Below, piece after piece: positions 9,531 to 17,297 of a stretch of DNA of 64,000 nt. The stretch is from Aquitalea aquatilis. GTDB taxonomy: Bacteria > Pseudomonadota > Gammaproteobacteria > Burkholderiales > Chromobacteriaceae. The stretch spans positions 2,914,001 through 2,978,000 of the forward strand of contig NZ_CP039731.1 of the NCBI RefSeq assembly GCF_005155025.1, written 5' to 3'. Made by a program: the position numbers and the translations under genes. How positions within the stretch are numbered: position 1 is the stretch's first letter; each line of letters begins with the position of its first letter. A model generated the notes under the pieces. The model ran no database searches. It was not told where the DNA came from and saw only the letters and a list, made by a program, of their open reading frames with translations.

Positions 9531-10374
9531 GGCGCAGCTTGGTCATTTGCGCCAGGCGCTCAAACAGCGACAAGTCCTGCTCGTTTTTCAGCAAGGCCCC
9601 GGCCAGTGGCGGCAGGCTGGCATTACCATGCCGGCTGGCCAGCTCTTCGCTGCTGATATTCTCGCTGCCCAGCAGTTTCAACCAGTCCAGCAATTCGGAT
9701 GTGGTGGGCTTTTTTTTCAGGCCGGGCAGCTCGCGGATGGAAAAGAACACTTCCATGGCCTGGCGGATCAATTGCTGCTGTAGTCCCGGATAGTGCACGT
9801 CGATAATCGCCTGCATGGTTTCGTGGTCCGGGAAGCGGATGTAATGGAAGAAGCAGCGTCGTAAAAAGGCATCGGGCAGCTCTTTTTCATTATTCGAGGT
9901 AATGATGATGATGGGGCGTTGTCTGGCGCGCACGAATTGCTGGGTTTCATGGACGAAGAACTCCATCTGGTCCAGTTCGCGCAGCAGGTCATTGGGAAAC
10001 TCGATGTCCGCCTTGTCGATCTCGTCGATAAGCAGCACCGGTGCTGTATCTGCTTCAAAAGCCTGCCACAGCTGGCCCTTGACGATGTAGTTGCCGATAT
10101 CCTGCACTTTGGCGTCACCCAACTGCGAATCGCGCAGGCGGGATACCGCATCGTACTCATAGAGGCCGTGCTGGGCCTTGGTAGTGGATTTGATCGGCCA
10201 GACAATCAGCTTGCGGCCAAGGCCGGCAGCAATTTCTTCTGCCAGCATGGTTTTGCCGGTACCCGGCTCACCCTTGACCAGCAGCGGGCGTTGCAGGGTG
10301 ATGGCGGCGTTCACTGCCATCATCAGGTCATCGGTGGCAACGTAGTGTTCGCTGCCGCTAAAACGTGTGCTCAT
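9523..10374 (-). CDS. MoxR-family AAA+ ATPase
   Basis: A 283-residue AAA+ protein with Walker A GEPGTGKT at 35-42, Walker B VLLIDEID at 113-120 and sensor 1 in IIITSNNEKELPDAFLRRC. The segment PIKSTTKAQHGLYEYD is typical of the short MoxR subgroup. MoxR ATPases act as chaperones for inserting cofactors or assembling complexes and normally sit next to a gene for a VWA-domain partner. None is present here: the downstream neighbour is xerC, overlapping by 8 bp, and the upstream neighbour on the same strand is a TerB-like gene beyond a terminator. The client is therefore unknown. Confidence 0.85.
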   Translation of the reverse strand: MSTRFSGSEHYVATDDLMMAVNAAITLQRPLLVKGEPGTGKTMLAEEIAAGLGRKLIVWPIKSTTKAQHGLYEYDAVSRLRDSQLGDAKVQDIGNYIVKGQLWQAFEADTAPVLLIDEIDKADIEFPNDLLRELDQMEFFVHETQQFVRARQRPIIIITSNNEKELPDAFLRRCFFHYIRFPDHETMQAIIDVHYPGLQQQLIRQAMEVFFSIRELPGLKKKPTTSELLDWLKLLGSENISSEELASRHGNASLPPLAGALLKNEQDLSLFERLAQMTKLRRG

Positions 10375-10403
10375 GTGGGTTGGCCCGGTGGTGATGACAA
10401 CAC

Positions 10404-10432
10404 AAAGCCGCCAGGGTGTTCCGGGCGGCTTT
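10404..10432 (-). terminator. Terminator after the TerB-like gene
   Basis: Hairpin AAAGCCGCC ... GGCGGCTTT lying between the TerB-like gene and the MoxR gene, both on the minus strand. It separates the two into different transcripts, or attenuates read-through into MoxR. Confidence 0.6.
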
Positions 10433-10505
10433 CATTTGGCTGGCTGGAGCGCTGGGTGAGAGGTCCCGATCAACGGCCGGCCTTGTTTGCAACTGCAAAG
10501 GGCGC

Positions 10506-10919
10506 TCAGCGAACGAACTGGCGTTCCAGGTCTTCCAGGCTGATGTTCCATTCCTTCATCATGTGGCGCAGCAGGACAATTTCCGGGTCGCTGATGGTGC
10601 CATCCGATTTGCTGATGTCCATGGCCAGCACGCAAGTGAGAATGCGCTTGTTGTGGTCGGTGACTTCAGCCAGCATGAATTCGATGCGGTCGGTATCCAG
10701 CAGGTGGATGGTGCCATCCTGTTCGGCCTCGTCGGAAATGTCGTCGCAATAGTCCACCAGTACCTGGGCAAACTGTTTGCGGGGCAGGCCGATCAGGTCG
10801 TAGACGTTGACGTTCTCCAGCAGGTCCAGCTCACGCGGATCCATATTGCCGTCGGTAATCATGAACATCGCCAGCAGGCGGGCAATGGCTTGCGGACTGT
10901 TGTTTGGGTATGGACGCAT
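10506..10919 (-). CDS. TerB-like domain protein
   Basis: A 137-residue acidic all-helical protein. The repeated pattern of an acidic loop before a helix (ITDGNMDPRELDLLENV near residue 25 and KSDGTISDPEIVLLRHMM near 104) matches the TerB/DjlA-N fold, which coordinates divalent metal and was first described in tellurite resistance. No other ter gene is nearby, so tellurite resistance should not be assumed. It lies 17 bp downstream of the thioesterase gene on the same strand, suggesting a two-gene transcript that ends at the terminator near 10404. Confidence 0.6.
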   Translation of the reverse strand: MRPYPNNSPQAIARLLAMFMITDGNMDPRELDLLENVNVYDLIGLPRKQFAQVLVDYCDDISDEAEQDGTIHLLDTDRIEFMLAEVTDHNKRILTCVLAMDISKSDGTISDPEIVLLRHMMKEWNISLEDLERQFVR

Positions 10920-10936
10920 GTCGGAATTTCCTGTTG

Positions 10937-11365
10937 TTATTGCTTATTGAGTTTGGCGACAAAGGCCGCCGGCATGGTGCTTACCTGACGAGTCTGGTAA
11001 TCAAAGAAAACGATGCCGGTCTTCAATCTTGCCACTTCTTTGCCATTGTTGCCATCGATTGCCTGGTAGACGATGTCCAGTCCGTACTTGTTCAGGTCGC
11101 AGACGCCGAGCCTGAAATGCAGATTGTCGCCGTGGAAGGCCTCCGCGCGATACATGACTGCGGCATCCGCCATGATGATCCCCACGCCTTCTACATCCAG
11201 TTCGCTGTAAGCAAGGCTTTTCAGAAAACGCAAGCGGGCTTCATGGGCCAGGCGCAGAATGGCGTCATTGGCCATGTGGCCGCCGTAGTTGATGTCGCCG
11301 ATACGGACATCCAGCACGGTTTCAAAAATGAATTGCTCTGGCAGGGCGATCTTGATGCGGGCCAT
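10937..11365 (-). CDS. Acyl-CoA thioesterase, 4HBT hotdog fold
   Basis: A 142-residue hotdog-fold protein. The segment VRIGDINYGGHMANDAIL near residue 20 contains the D-x-N-x-GGH-x-N active-site pattern of 4-hydroxybenzoyl-CoA-type thioesterases. Such enzymes hydrolyse acyl-CoA in the cytosol; chain length cannot be read from the sequence. The frame is open to an ATG eight codons further upstream, but the start at 11365 has AGGTGA five bases before it and gives the usual N-terminus. It is transcribed together with the TerB-like gene. Confidence 0.8.
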   Translation of the reverse strand: MARIKIALPEQFIFETVLDVRIGDINYGGHMANDAILRLAHEARLRFLKSLAYSELDVEGVGIIMADAAVMYRAEAFHGDNLHFRLGVCDLNKYGLDIVYQAIDGNNGKEVARLKTGIVFFDYQTRQVSTMPAAFVAKLNKQ

Positions 11366-11484
11366 GATTTCACCTGGGTAAAATGGCATTCAGTCTAATC
11401 GACTGTCTTAATCTGTATCAACCGCAGGTCGGGCTGGTTTGCTAGACTGTATGCATAGTACCAACACACCAAAAGGAGAGGGTT

Positions 11485-11934
11485 ATGTATCAACGCATAT
11501 TTGTGCCGGTGGATGACAGTGATACGTCCAACCTGGCACTGGCAGAGGCTTGCCGCCTTGCCAAGCATATGGGTAGTACCGTCCGGCTGGTGCATGTGGT
11601 TGACCTAGCGCAGTTTGGCTGGGGTGGCACAGAGTTTCTGGATGCGGCGGAGTTGCAAAAGTCCATCAAGCAGGCGGGTGAGCAGGTGCTGGGGCAGGCG
11701 CAAGCACTGGCAGTGGCTGCCGGATTGACGCCGGAGGTGAAGATTCTTGAAAGTTGGGGCGATAAAATCGCTTCCGTGCTACTGGACGACGCCAATAGCT
11801 GGGGTGCTGATCTGGTTGTGATGGGTACGCACGGCTGGAGTGGGCTGATGCATATCCTGATGGGTAGTGTGGCCGAGGGTTTGCTGAAGCAAGCGGATGT
11901 GCCGGTACTGCTGGTGCGTAATGCGGGTGAGTAA
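11485..11934 (+). CDS. Universal stress protein, UspA family
   Basis: A single 149-residue Usp domain. It begins with the family motif (YQRIFVPVDDSDTS) and carries the nucleotide-binding pattern G-x2-G-x9-GS near the C-terminus (VMGTHGWSGLMHILMGSVAEGLL), which marks the ATP-binding branch of the family. These proteins accumulate under starvation and stress; what the protein does in the cell is not known in detail. A strong AAGGAGAGG ribosome site precedes the ATG. The gene is divergent from the thioesterase gene and ends at a bidirectional hairpin. Confidence 0.9.
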   Translation: MYQRIFVPVDDSDTSNLALAEACRLAKHMGSTVRLVHVVDLAQFGWGGTEFLDAAELQKSIKQAGEQVLGQAQALAVAAGLTPEVKILESWGDKIASVLLDDANSWGADLVVMGTHGWSGLMHILMGSVAEGLLKQADVPVLLVRNAGE

Positions 11935-11975
11935 GCCTGCGCTGGTCGCCGTGTGCTGGTGGGTTTAGGCCAAGA

Positions 11976-12023
11976 AAAAGGGCAGTGGCAAGCAGCTGTT
12001 GAGTTGCTTGCTACTGCCCTTTG
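11976..12023. terminator. Bidirectional terminator between the usp gene and the XRE regulator
   Basis: A 15-bp stem (GGGCAGTGGCAAGCA with TGCTTGCTACTGCCC, one G-T wobble) flanked by A and T runs between convergent genes. Confidence 0.85.
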
Positions 12024-12036
12024 TCGGAGATGACTA

Positions 12037-12360
12037 TCAGCTGGCTGCGGCTTCGGTCGAGCCTTCCTGGGCTTCCATCTGGGCACGTACGGCCTTACGC
12101 AGGCTCTTGTACAGGTCCGGATGGGTTTCCTTCAGGTATTCGACGATTTCAAAGTCTTCGCGGCGTACCTTGGACAGGTCGATCTGTTCAACATGGACCA
12201 GACGCAGCAGTTCACGCACTGGCTTAGGCATGTTGCGGCCGCTTTCGTAGCGGGAGCCACCAGACTGGGTAACGCCGATGCGGCTCCAGAATTCCTGTTG
12301 GTTCAGGCCGAGCTTGCGACGGATTTCACGCGGGTTGGTGATTTTTTCAAAGAGTTTCAT
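12037..12360 (-). CDS. Small XRE-family helix-turn-helix regulator
   Basis: A 107-residue DNA-binding protein. The helix-turn-helix spans about residues 9-60 (REIRRKLGLNQQEFWSRIGVTQ then SGGSRYESGR), an arrangement also seen in MqsA/HigA-type regulators; the rest is a short charged tail ending in alanines. No toxin partner or metabolic cluster adjoins it: downstream is the convergent usp gene and upstream is ffs on the same strand. A TATAAT element at 12400-12405 lies 40 bp before the start. A perfect inverted repeat overlaps the matching -35 position, so autoregulation is likely. The genes it controls cannot be deduced here. Confidence 0.8.
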   Translation of the reverse strand: MKLFEKITNPREIRRKLGLNQQEFWSRIGVTQSGGSRYESGRNMPKPVRELLRLVHVEQIDLSKVRREDFEIVEYLKETHPDLYKSLRKAVRAQMEAQEGSTEAAAS

Positions 12361-12399
12361 GGGTTGTTCCTCTTAAAAGGCTAAACAGTATTGTATTGA

Positions 12400-12438
12400 A
12401 TTATAGGTATGGTTTAGGACACTGCCCTATGTCCTAAA
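12400..12438 (-). promoter_or_regulatory. Promoter of the XRE gene with an overlapping perfect inverted repeat
   Basis: On the minus strand a consensus TATAAT (12400-12405) lies 40 bp before the ATG. The -35 hexamer at 17-bp spacing (12423-12428) reads only AGGGCA and falls in the centre of TTTAGGACA-N8-TGTCCTAAA, whose perfect 9-bp arms occupy 12413-12421 and 12430-12438. A dimeric repressor bound there would block RNA polymerase. The XRE protein itself is the obvious candidate. From here to ffs (12439-12621) is AT-rich sequence with no gene that I can support. Confidence 0.65.
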
Positions 12439-12621
12439 AATAGCAAAGAAAATCCATAAGGAATAATTCGGATGCAAAAAAAATCATTAAGTTCAATGAT
12501 TTCGTGCATCTGGTTTTTCTTATGTTAGCGTATTCTTATCTAGAAATACAATGGAATCTTTGCTATTTGGCGTGAAATGGTATCGCCATGTCGTGAACAT
12601 GTACATATGGGAAGGGAGGGG

Positions 12622-12719
12622 GTGGCGAGCCTGACCCTCGGCACTTGCACTAAGTAACTATGGCTGCTTCCTTCCGGACCTGACCAGGTTTGCTACCGTA
12701 CAATGCGAGGAGACCCGCC
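12622..12719 (-). ncRNA. ffs: Signal recognition particle 4.5S RNA (small bacterial type)
   Basis: The minus strand carries the diagnostic SRP domain IV sequence CAGGTCCGGAAGGAAGCAGC, which includes the GGAAG tetraloop region and the asymmetric internal loop bound by Ffh. The ends pair as a long hairpin: GGCGGGTCT at 12711-12719 with AGGCTCGCC at 12624-12632. The length of about 96 nt is normal for the Alu-less proteobacterial form. The RNA assembles with Ffh to target nascent membrane proteins. A good promoter sits 15 bp upstream, implying a short 5' extension removed by processing. Confidence 0.93.
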
Positions 12720-12733
12720 GTAGAAGAATGCGA

Positions 12734-12762
12734 ATCATAACGGGTTTGCCGCACTTTGCCAA
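12734..12762 (-). promoter_or_regulatory. ffs promoter
   Basis: On the minus strand TTGGCA (12757-12762) is separated by 17 bp from TATGAT (12734-12739). Initiation would be expected near 12727, about 8 nt before the mature RNA end, consistent with 5' processing of SRP RNA precursors. Confidence 0.65.
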
Positions 12763-12899
12763 GCATTTGCGTGCTTGCCGGCAGAAAAAATGGTCATGGT
12801 CTGGGGCTGTTGCGGGGGCATTCCGCAGGATGAGGTTGCCGATGTCGGCTTTGTCAGGGCAGACTCCAGGGATGACCGGACAATTATCACAGGACTCCC

Positions 12900-14081
12900 A
12901 TGGCTCCTTCCTATCTGCCGCTGCTGCGAACCCTGCTTGCTTTTGATACCACCAGCCGTCATTCCAATCTGGAGCTGATCGACTGGGTGAGCCAGTATCT
13001 GGCCGGATTTGGCGTCAGCAGCCAGCGCACGCTGAACGATGACGGCAGCAAGTCCAATTTGTTTGCCCGCATTGGCGCGGAGGACTTGCCACTGATGCTG
13101 TTGTCCGGCCACACCGATGTGGTGCCGGTGGATGGACAGGCATGGAGCTCACCTCCCTTTGTATTGACCGATAAAGGCGATGGACGCTGGTATGGGCGTG
13201 GCACCGCCGACATGAAAGGCTTTATCGCCTGCGTGCTGGCGCATGTTCCTGACTGGGTGCGGCTGGCGCAGGAGGGGCGTTTGCAGCAGGGAATTGGCAT
13301 TGCTCTGTCTTATGACGAGGAAGTGGGCTGCCTTGGCGTACCCCGCTTGATCGATGCCTTGTTGCAGCAAGGGGTGCCGGTGGCTGGCTGCATTATTGGT
13401 GAACCCACTTCGATGCGGCCGGTGGTGGCGCACAAGGGGATTGCTCACTATCACTGCCATGTGCAGGGGCGGGCGGCGCATTCCTCGCTGACACCGCAGG
13501 GCGTCAATGCCATTGAGTATGCTGCGCGGCTGATCACTCATGTGCGACGTCTGGCTGACACTGAGGCCTCGTTTGGCCACCATCAACCATTATATGATGT
13601 GCCGTTCACCACCTTGCAGACCGGTACCATTCATGGCGGTACGGCTAATAATATCGTGCCCAAGGATTGTGAATTCACTTTTGAATGCCGCTGGCTGCCG
13701 GGGGATGATCCGCAGCGCTTCGTCGATTCTGTCCGTGACTATGCTGACAATCTCTTGCTGGAGATGCGCCAGGTGGCACCGGAAGCCATGATTTCCATCG
13801 AACCGCGGGTGTATTGCCCGGCCTTCGAGGCCACGCCGGACAGCGAGGTGCTGCACTACGTGGAAAAACTGTGTGGTTGCCAGGGAGGTGATGGGGTGGC
13901 CTATACCACGGAGGCCGGCGTGTTCCATGCTGCGGGCATGCCATGCGTAGTGCTGGGGCCAGGTTCGATCGAGCAGGCACATCGCCCGGACGAATTTATT
14001 GAGGAGAGTCAATTGCAGGCTTGTTTTGACTGGTTGGGCCGTCTGACCGGCGAGTTGTGTCGCACAGCTAGCCAGGGCTAG
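12900..14081 (+). CDS. argE: Acetylornithine deacetylase
   Basis: Removes the acetyl group from N-acetylornithine in arginine biosynthesis; a cytosolic di-metal M20A peptidase-family enzyme. At 393 residues it is the usual length. Metal-site residues are H71 and D73 in SGHTDVVP, D104 in GTADMKG, the catalytic E140 with E141 in SYDEEVGC, and E168 in GEPTSM; the late histidine in EQAHRPDEF completes the site. The GEPTSMRPVVAHKG segment is characteristic of ArgE rather than DapE. No other arginine gene adjoins it. It lies about 180 bp from divergent ffs and ends before a terminator at 14150. Confidence 0.92.
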   Translation: MAPSYLPLLRTLLAFDTTSRHSNLELIDWVSQYLAGFGVSSQRTLNDDGSKSNLFARIGAEDLPLMLLSGHTDVVPVDGQAWSSPPFVLTDKGDGRWYGRGTADMKGFIACVLAHVPDWVRLAQEGRLQQGIGIALSYDEEVGCLGVPRLIDALLQQGVPVAGCIIGEPTSMRPVVAHKGIAHYHCHVQGRAAHSSLTPQGVNAIEYAARLITHVRRLADTEASFGHHQPLYDVPFTTLQTGTIHGGTANNIVPKDCEFTFECRWLPGDDPQRFVDSVRDYADNLLLEMRQVAPEAMISIEPRVYCPAFEATPDSEVLHYVEKLCGCQGGDGVAYTTEAGVFHAAGMPCVVLGPGSIEQAHRPDEFIEESQLQACFDWLGRLTGELCRTASQG

Positions 14082-14149
14082 AAAAAAATTTTGCATGGTC
14101 TGACAAATCACTTCAGAATCGCCGCTCCGGCGACCCCGGAACCAGAGGC

Positions 14150-14187
14150 TCCCGTTCAGGTTATCGCTTGAACGGGCTTGTTTTTTG
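14150..14187 (+). terminator. Terminator after argE
   Basis: Hairpin CCCGTTCA ... TGAACGGG (14151-14176) followed by CTTGTTTTTT. It lies just upstream of the transporter start, so that gene needs its own promoter or depends on read-through. Confidence 0.7.
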
Positions 14188-14204
14188 TCGTGATGAGAGA
14201 CCAA

Positions 14205-15593
14205 ATGAAACAGGACAATAGATCCTCGGCCACCGTCGGTGCTGGCAAGGCGCGCGATGGTTTTACTTCAAGTTTTGGCGTATTGGCTGCCACGCTGGGC
14301 TCGGCCGTCGGGCTGGGCAATATCTGGAAGTTTCCCTATTTGACCGGCACCAATGGTGGTGCGGGTTTTCTGGTGGTGTATGTCTGTGCCACCTTGCTGG
14401 TAGGCTTACCCGTGATGATTTCCGAAATCATGCTGGGTCGCCGTGCCAAGTCTGATGCGGTGACGGCGCTGAAAAAGCTGGCTCCGGCCGGCCAGCCCTG
14501 GTGGTTGATCAGCGCTTTTGGTGTGCTGTCGGCCTTCCTGATCATGGCTTTTTACTCTGAAGTGGCGGCCTGGGTATTTGCCTATGTGTTCAAGGCCATT
14601 GGCGGGGGCATCCTGTCCAGTGATCCCAAGGTGACTTCGGCGGCGTTCGGTTCGCTGATTGCCGACCCGGTGCAATCGCTGCTGTGGCAGTGGCTGGTGC
14701 TGGCCCTGATCGGCGGCATCCTGCTGATGGGTGTGGCCAAGGGTATCGAGGCGGTGACCAAAAAGCTGATGCCCATGCTGTTTTTGCTGCTGCTGGTGAT
14801 TGGTGTGCGCAGCCTGATGCTGCCGGGTGCCCTGCAGGGGGTTTCCTTTCTGTTTACCCCGGATTTTTCCAAGATCACGGCGGGAGTGGTGCTGACTGCG
14901 GTGGGCCTGGCCTTCTTCAAGCTGTCCATCGGCATGGGCACCATGATGACTTATGGCAGTTATTTCCGTGATGATCAGAACATTCCGGCTACCACCCTGC
15001 GGGTGATGTGTGCCGACCTGTTCGTTTCCATGCTGGCCGGCATCGCCATTTTCCCGGCGGTGTTTGCCTTCGGTTTCAAGCCGGAAGCCGGTCCATCGCT
15101 GCTGTTCATCACCATTCCGGCGGTGTTTGCCAGCATGCCGCTGGGCCAGCTGTTCATGGTGGCCTTCTTTGTGCTGGCAGCGATTGCCTCCACCGGTGCC
15201 ATGTTGTCGATTCTGGAAGTGCCGGTATCGGTATTGAGTGAGCGTTTCGGCATCAGCCGCCCCAAGGCTACCGTGCTCAACCTGCTGCTGCTGGCCCTGA
15301 TCGGCGCCACCTGCGCGTTGTCCAATAGCAGCATGGCCGAGTTCAAGCTGTTCGGCATGACCATGTTCGACCTGTTCGACTTTGTCACCTCCAACATCCT
15401 GATGCCATTGGGCGGGATTTTCCTGTGTCTGTTCGTGGGCTGGGTGTGGGGTTTCGAGCGCTTGAAGGCAGCGCTGTCCAATGAGGGGCAGTTGCGTAAC
15501 GAGGCCCTGGTGCGCGTGCTGTTTGTGGTAGTGCGCTTTGTGTCGCCGCTGCTGATTCTGGTGGTGATGCTGAAGGGGCTGAAGCTGTTCTGA
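14205..15593 (+). CDS. Sodium-dependent transporter, NSS/SNF family
   Basis: A 462-residue inner-membrane protein with about 11-12 hydrophobic helices. Helix 1 carries the family motif (AATLGSAVGLGNIWKFPYL), whose unwound region contributes to the sodium and substrate sites in LeuT-type transporters; GTNGGAGFLVVY follows. Family members take up amino acids or related amines with sodium. The substrate cannot be predicted here. The chosen ATG gives the usual short cytoplasmic N-terminus; ATGs at 14178 and 14193 are in frame but lie over or next to the argE terminator. A clear terminator follows. Confidence 0.9.
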   Translation: MKQDNRSSATVGAGKARDGFTSSFGVLAATLGSAVGLGNIWKFPYLTGTNGGAGFLVVYVCATLLVGLPVMISEIMLGRRAKSDAVTALKKLAPAGQPWWLISAFGVLSAFLIMAFYSEVAAWVFAYVFKAIGGGILSSDPKVTSAAFGSLIADPVQSLLWQWLVLALIGGILLMGVAKGIEAVTKKLMPMLFLLLLVIGVRSLMLPGALQGVSFLFTPDFSKITAGVVLTAVGLAFFKLSIGMGTMMTYGSYFRDDQNIPATTLRVMCADLFVSMLAGIAIFPAVFAFGFKPEAGPSLLFITIPAVFASMPLGQLFMVAFFVLAAIASTGAMLSILEVPVSVLSERFGISRPKATVLNLLLLALIGATCALSNSSMAEFKLFGMTMFDLFDFVTSNILMPLGGIFLCLFVGWVWGFERLKAALSNEGQLRNEALVRVLFVVVRFVSPLLILVVMLKGLKLF

Positions 15594-15620
15594 TTCAGCG
15601 GCCATTCGGCATGGTGTTCA

Positions 15621-15650
15621 AGGGCCATCCCATGCCGGGTGGCCCTTTTT
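15621..15650 (+). terminator. Terminator after the sodium-dependent transporter
   Basis: Stem GGGCCATCC with GGGTGGCCC (G-T tolerated) followed by TTTTT. Confidence 0.8.
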
Positions 15651-15785
15651 CATGGGGAAGCGTTGTATTCCTGCCGTATTTTTACTTACCGCTCATGCCT
15701 AATAGACTTTCAACTGGTGCTGAATAATAAATCGTGGAATGATGGCGATTCTCCTCATATCCATTGCGGATTGAAAGGATTTGTC

Positions 15786-16043
15786 ATGAAGCACGGCAAG
15801 ACCCTGTCTTTCAGTGTGCAGCAGCTGGATAGGCCGGAACAGCGGCAGGCCTTGTGTTCCGAGTTGTCAGCGCTGGTGCCGGACCGTTTTGCTGGTCCGT
15901 GGTCGGAAGAGGAACTGCAGGAGCTGATCCAGAGCTGGCGGATGATGGCCTTCTGTCAGGATGGGGGCGTGGTGTGTGCCCATCCCTTTCATTCGGCAGA
16001 TGGGCTGTTCCGCACCGTGGTATTTGATACCAAGGCGGCTTGA
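15786..16043 (+). CDS. Uncharacterised 85-residue protein
   Basis: Begins at an ATG with GAAAGGA 6 bp upstream and encodes a soluble protein with no signal peptide or membrane segment. The middle (LSALVPDRFAGPWSEEELQELIQSWRMMAFCQDG) looks helical and acidic; the end (FHSADGLFRTVVFDTKAA) looks like beta strands. I do not recognise the family. It converges on tag, only 5 bp away, with no intervening terminator. Codon use resembles the neighbours, so it is probably a real native gene. Confidence 0.6.
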   Translation: MKHGKTLSFSVQQLDRPEQRQALCSELSALVPDRFAGPWSEEELQELIQSWRMMAFCQDGGVVCAHPFHSADGLFRTVVFDTKAA

Positions 16044-16048
16044 GCCGT

Positions 16049-16624
16049 TCAGTGCGAGTGAGTCGGATGCAGGTGACAGCCCAGCAGGTGATCATTCACC
16101 ACGCCAGTGGCTTGCAGGTAGGCGTAAATCACCGTACTACCAACAAAATTCATTCCGGCTTTTTTCAATGCCTTGCTGATGCGGTCGGATAGCGCGGTGC
16201 TGGCCGGGCATTCAGCCAGCGATTGCCAGTGATTCACCATGCTCTGGCCATCGGTATGCGCCCATAGCCATTGCGCAAAGCTGCCATGTTCTTGCTGTAA
16301 TTGCAGGAATACCCGCGCATTGCGGATGGCGCTGTTGATCTTCAAGCGGTTGCGCACGATGCTGCTGTCCAGCATCAGTCTTTCCACATCCTCCTCGCCC
16401 ATTTGTGCCACGCGCTGCGGGTCGAAGCCGTGAAAGGCGCGGCGGTAGCCTTCGCGCTTGCGCAAGATGGTGATCCACGACAGCCCGGCCTGTGCCCCTT
16501 CCAGAATCAGCATTTCAAACAGCTTGTGTTCATCGTGCTGGGGGCGACCCCATTCCTGGTCGTGATAGGCAATATAGAGCGGATCGTCGCCACACCAGGG
16601 GCAGCGGGGCAAGGCAAGAGCGGT
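16049..16624 (-). CDS. tag: DNA-3-methyladenine glycosylase I
   Basis: Excises 3-methyladenine from alkylated DNA as the first step of base excision repair. The sequence follows E. coli Tag closely: RCPW near the start, DPLYIAYHDQEWG, LFEMLILEGAQAGLSW, SKALKKAGMNFVG and VNDHLLGC. The structural zinc site (C9, H22 and the late H and C) and the base-recognition glutamate (E43) and tryptophan (W51) are present. The frame is open to an ATG six codons upstream, but the shorter 191-residue form matches the family. fliW lies upstream on the same strand, about 48 bp away. Confidence 0.93.
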   Translation of the reverse strand, partial: TALALPRCPWCGDDPLYIAYHDQEWGRPQHDEHKLFEMLILEGAQAGLSWITILRKREGYRRAFHGFDPQRVAQMGEEDVERLMLDSSIVRNRLKINSAIRNARVFLQLQQEHGSFAQWLWAHTDGQSMVNHWQSLAECPASTALSDRISKALKKAGMNFVGSTVIYAYLQATGVVNDHLLGCHLHPTHSH

Positions 16625-16671
16625 CATGCGGGACTCCGGCACCGCCCGGCGGGCCGGGCGGCAGTGTTGGT

Positions 16672-17115
16672 TCAGCTCAGGTTGTGCATCAGAATGTCGC
16701 AGGACAGGCCGGTTTTTTGCAGGCCCTGGCGACTGGCCAGATTGAGTACCAGCGGGTTGCGGATATTGGCTTTCAGCTCGCCCAGCGCCGGGTGGGCTTC
16801 GGCTGCGGATTCTTCCTGATAGAGCAGTACCAGGATGACTGCGTCTTCCGGCTTGCTCAATTGCAAACGGGCCACTTCCTCATCGTTGAGTTCCACTTCA
16901 TAGCGCACGCCCAGTTGCTGCGGCAGGGTGACACTGAGGGTGATGGCCGCGTCGTTCAGCGACTGCATCCAGTACACCGAGGGATTATTGCTGTCGGCAT
17001 TGTGGAACAGTTTGAACTGGGTGCAGTTTTCCAGGGCGGGAATGCCCTGGTCAAAATTGATGATGGTGCTTTCATCCACTTCTACAGCACCGAGTTGGCT
17101 GGAATTGAACAGCAT
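16672..17115 (-). CDS. fliW: Flagellar assembly factor FliW
   Basis: A 147-residue FliW protein. FliW binds flagellin and antagonises the RNA-binding regulator CsrA, linking flagellin level to translation. Family features are the early INFDQGIPALENCTQFKL segment and the late ANIRNPLVLNLASRQGLQ segment. The start at 17115 has GGGAGA 5 bp upstream; a longer frame opens at 17154 but lacks a site. No csrA, flagellin or other flagellar gene lies in the window, so it is an orphan copy here. The divergent neighbour is a DUF455 gene. Confidence 0.88.
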   Translation of the reverse strand: MLFNSSQLGAVEVDESTIINFDQGIPALENCTQFKLFHNADSNNPSVYWMQSLNDAAITLSVTLPQQLGVRYEVELNDEEVARLQLSKPEDAVILVLLYQEESAAEAHPALGELKANIRNPLVLNLASRQGLQKTGLSCDILMHNLS

Positions 17116-17297
17116 GACATTCTCCCTGTGGCAGATATTGGCATTATGCATCAAGCCTTATCCGGCGACGATCTCTACACTGCGGAAATCTGTCATGCGG
17201 CAGGGCAGGGGGTTGGTGGCCCTGTCGCCCGGCCGGCGTGCACTGATTTGATGGTAAGCCTGCCTGATCACGGTGCAAACGGCTAGAATGGCGCACC

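Noticed and set aside
14406-15605. A 399-codon frame opposite the sodium-dependent transporter
   Set aside because: It reads as Q/H/G-rich nonsense, the reverse complement of a hydrophobic leucine-rich protein.
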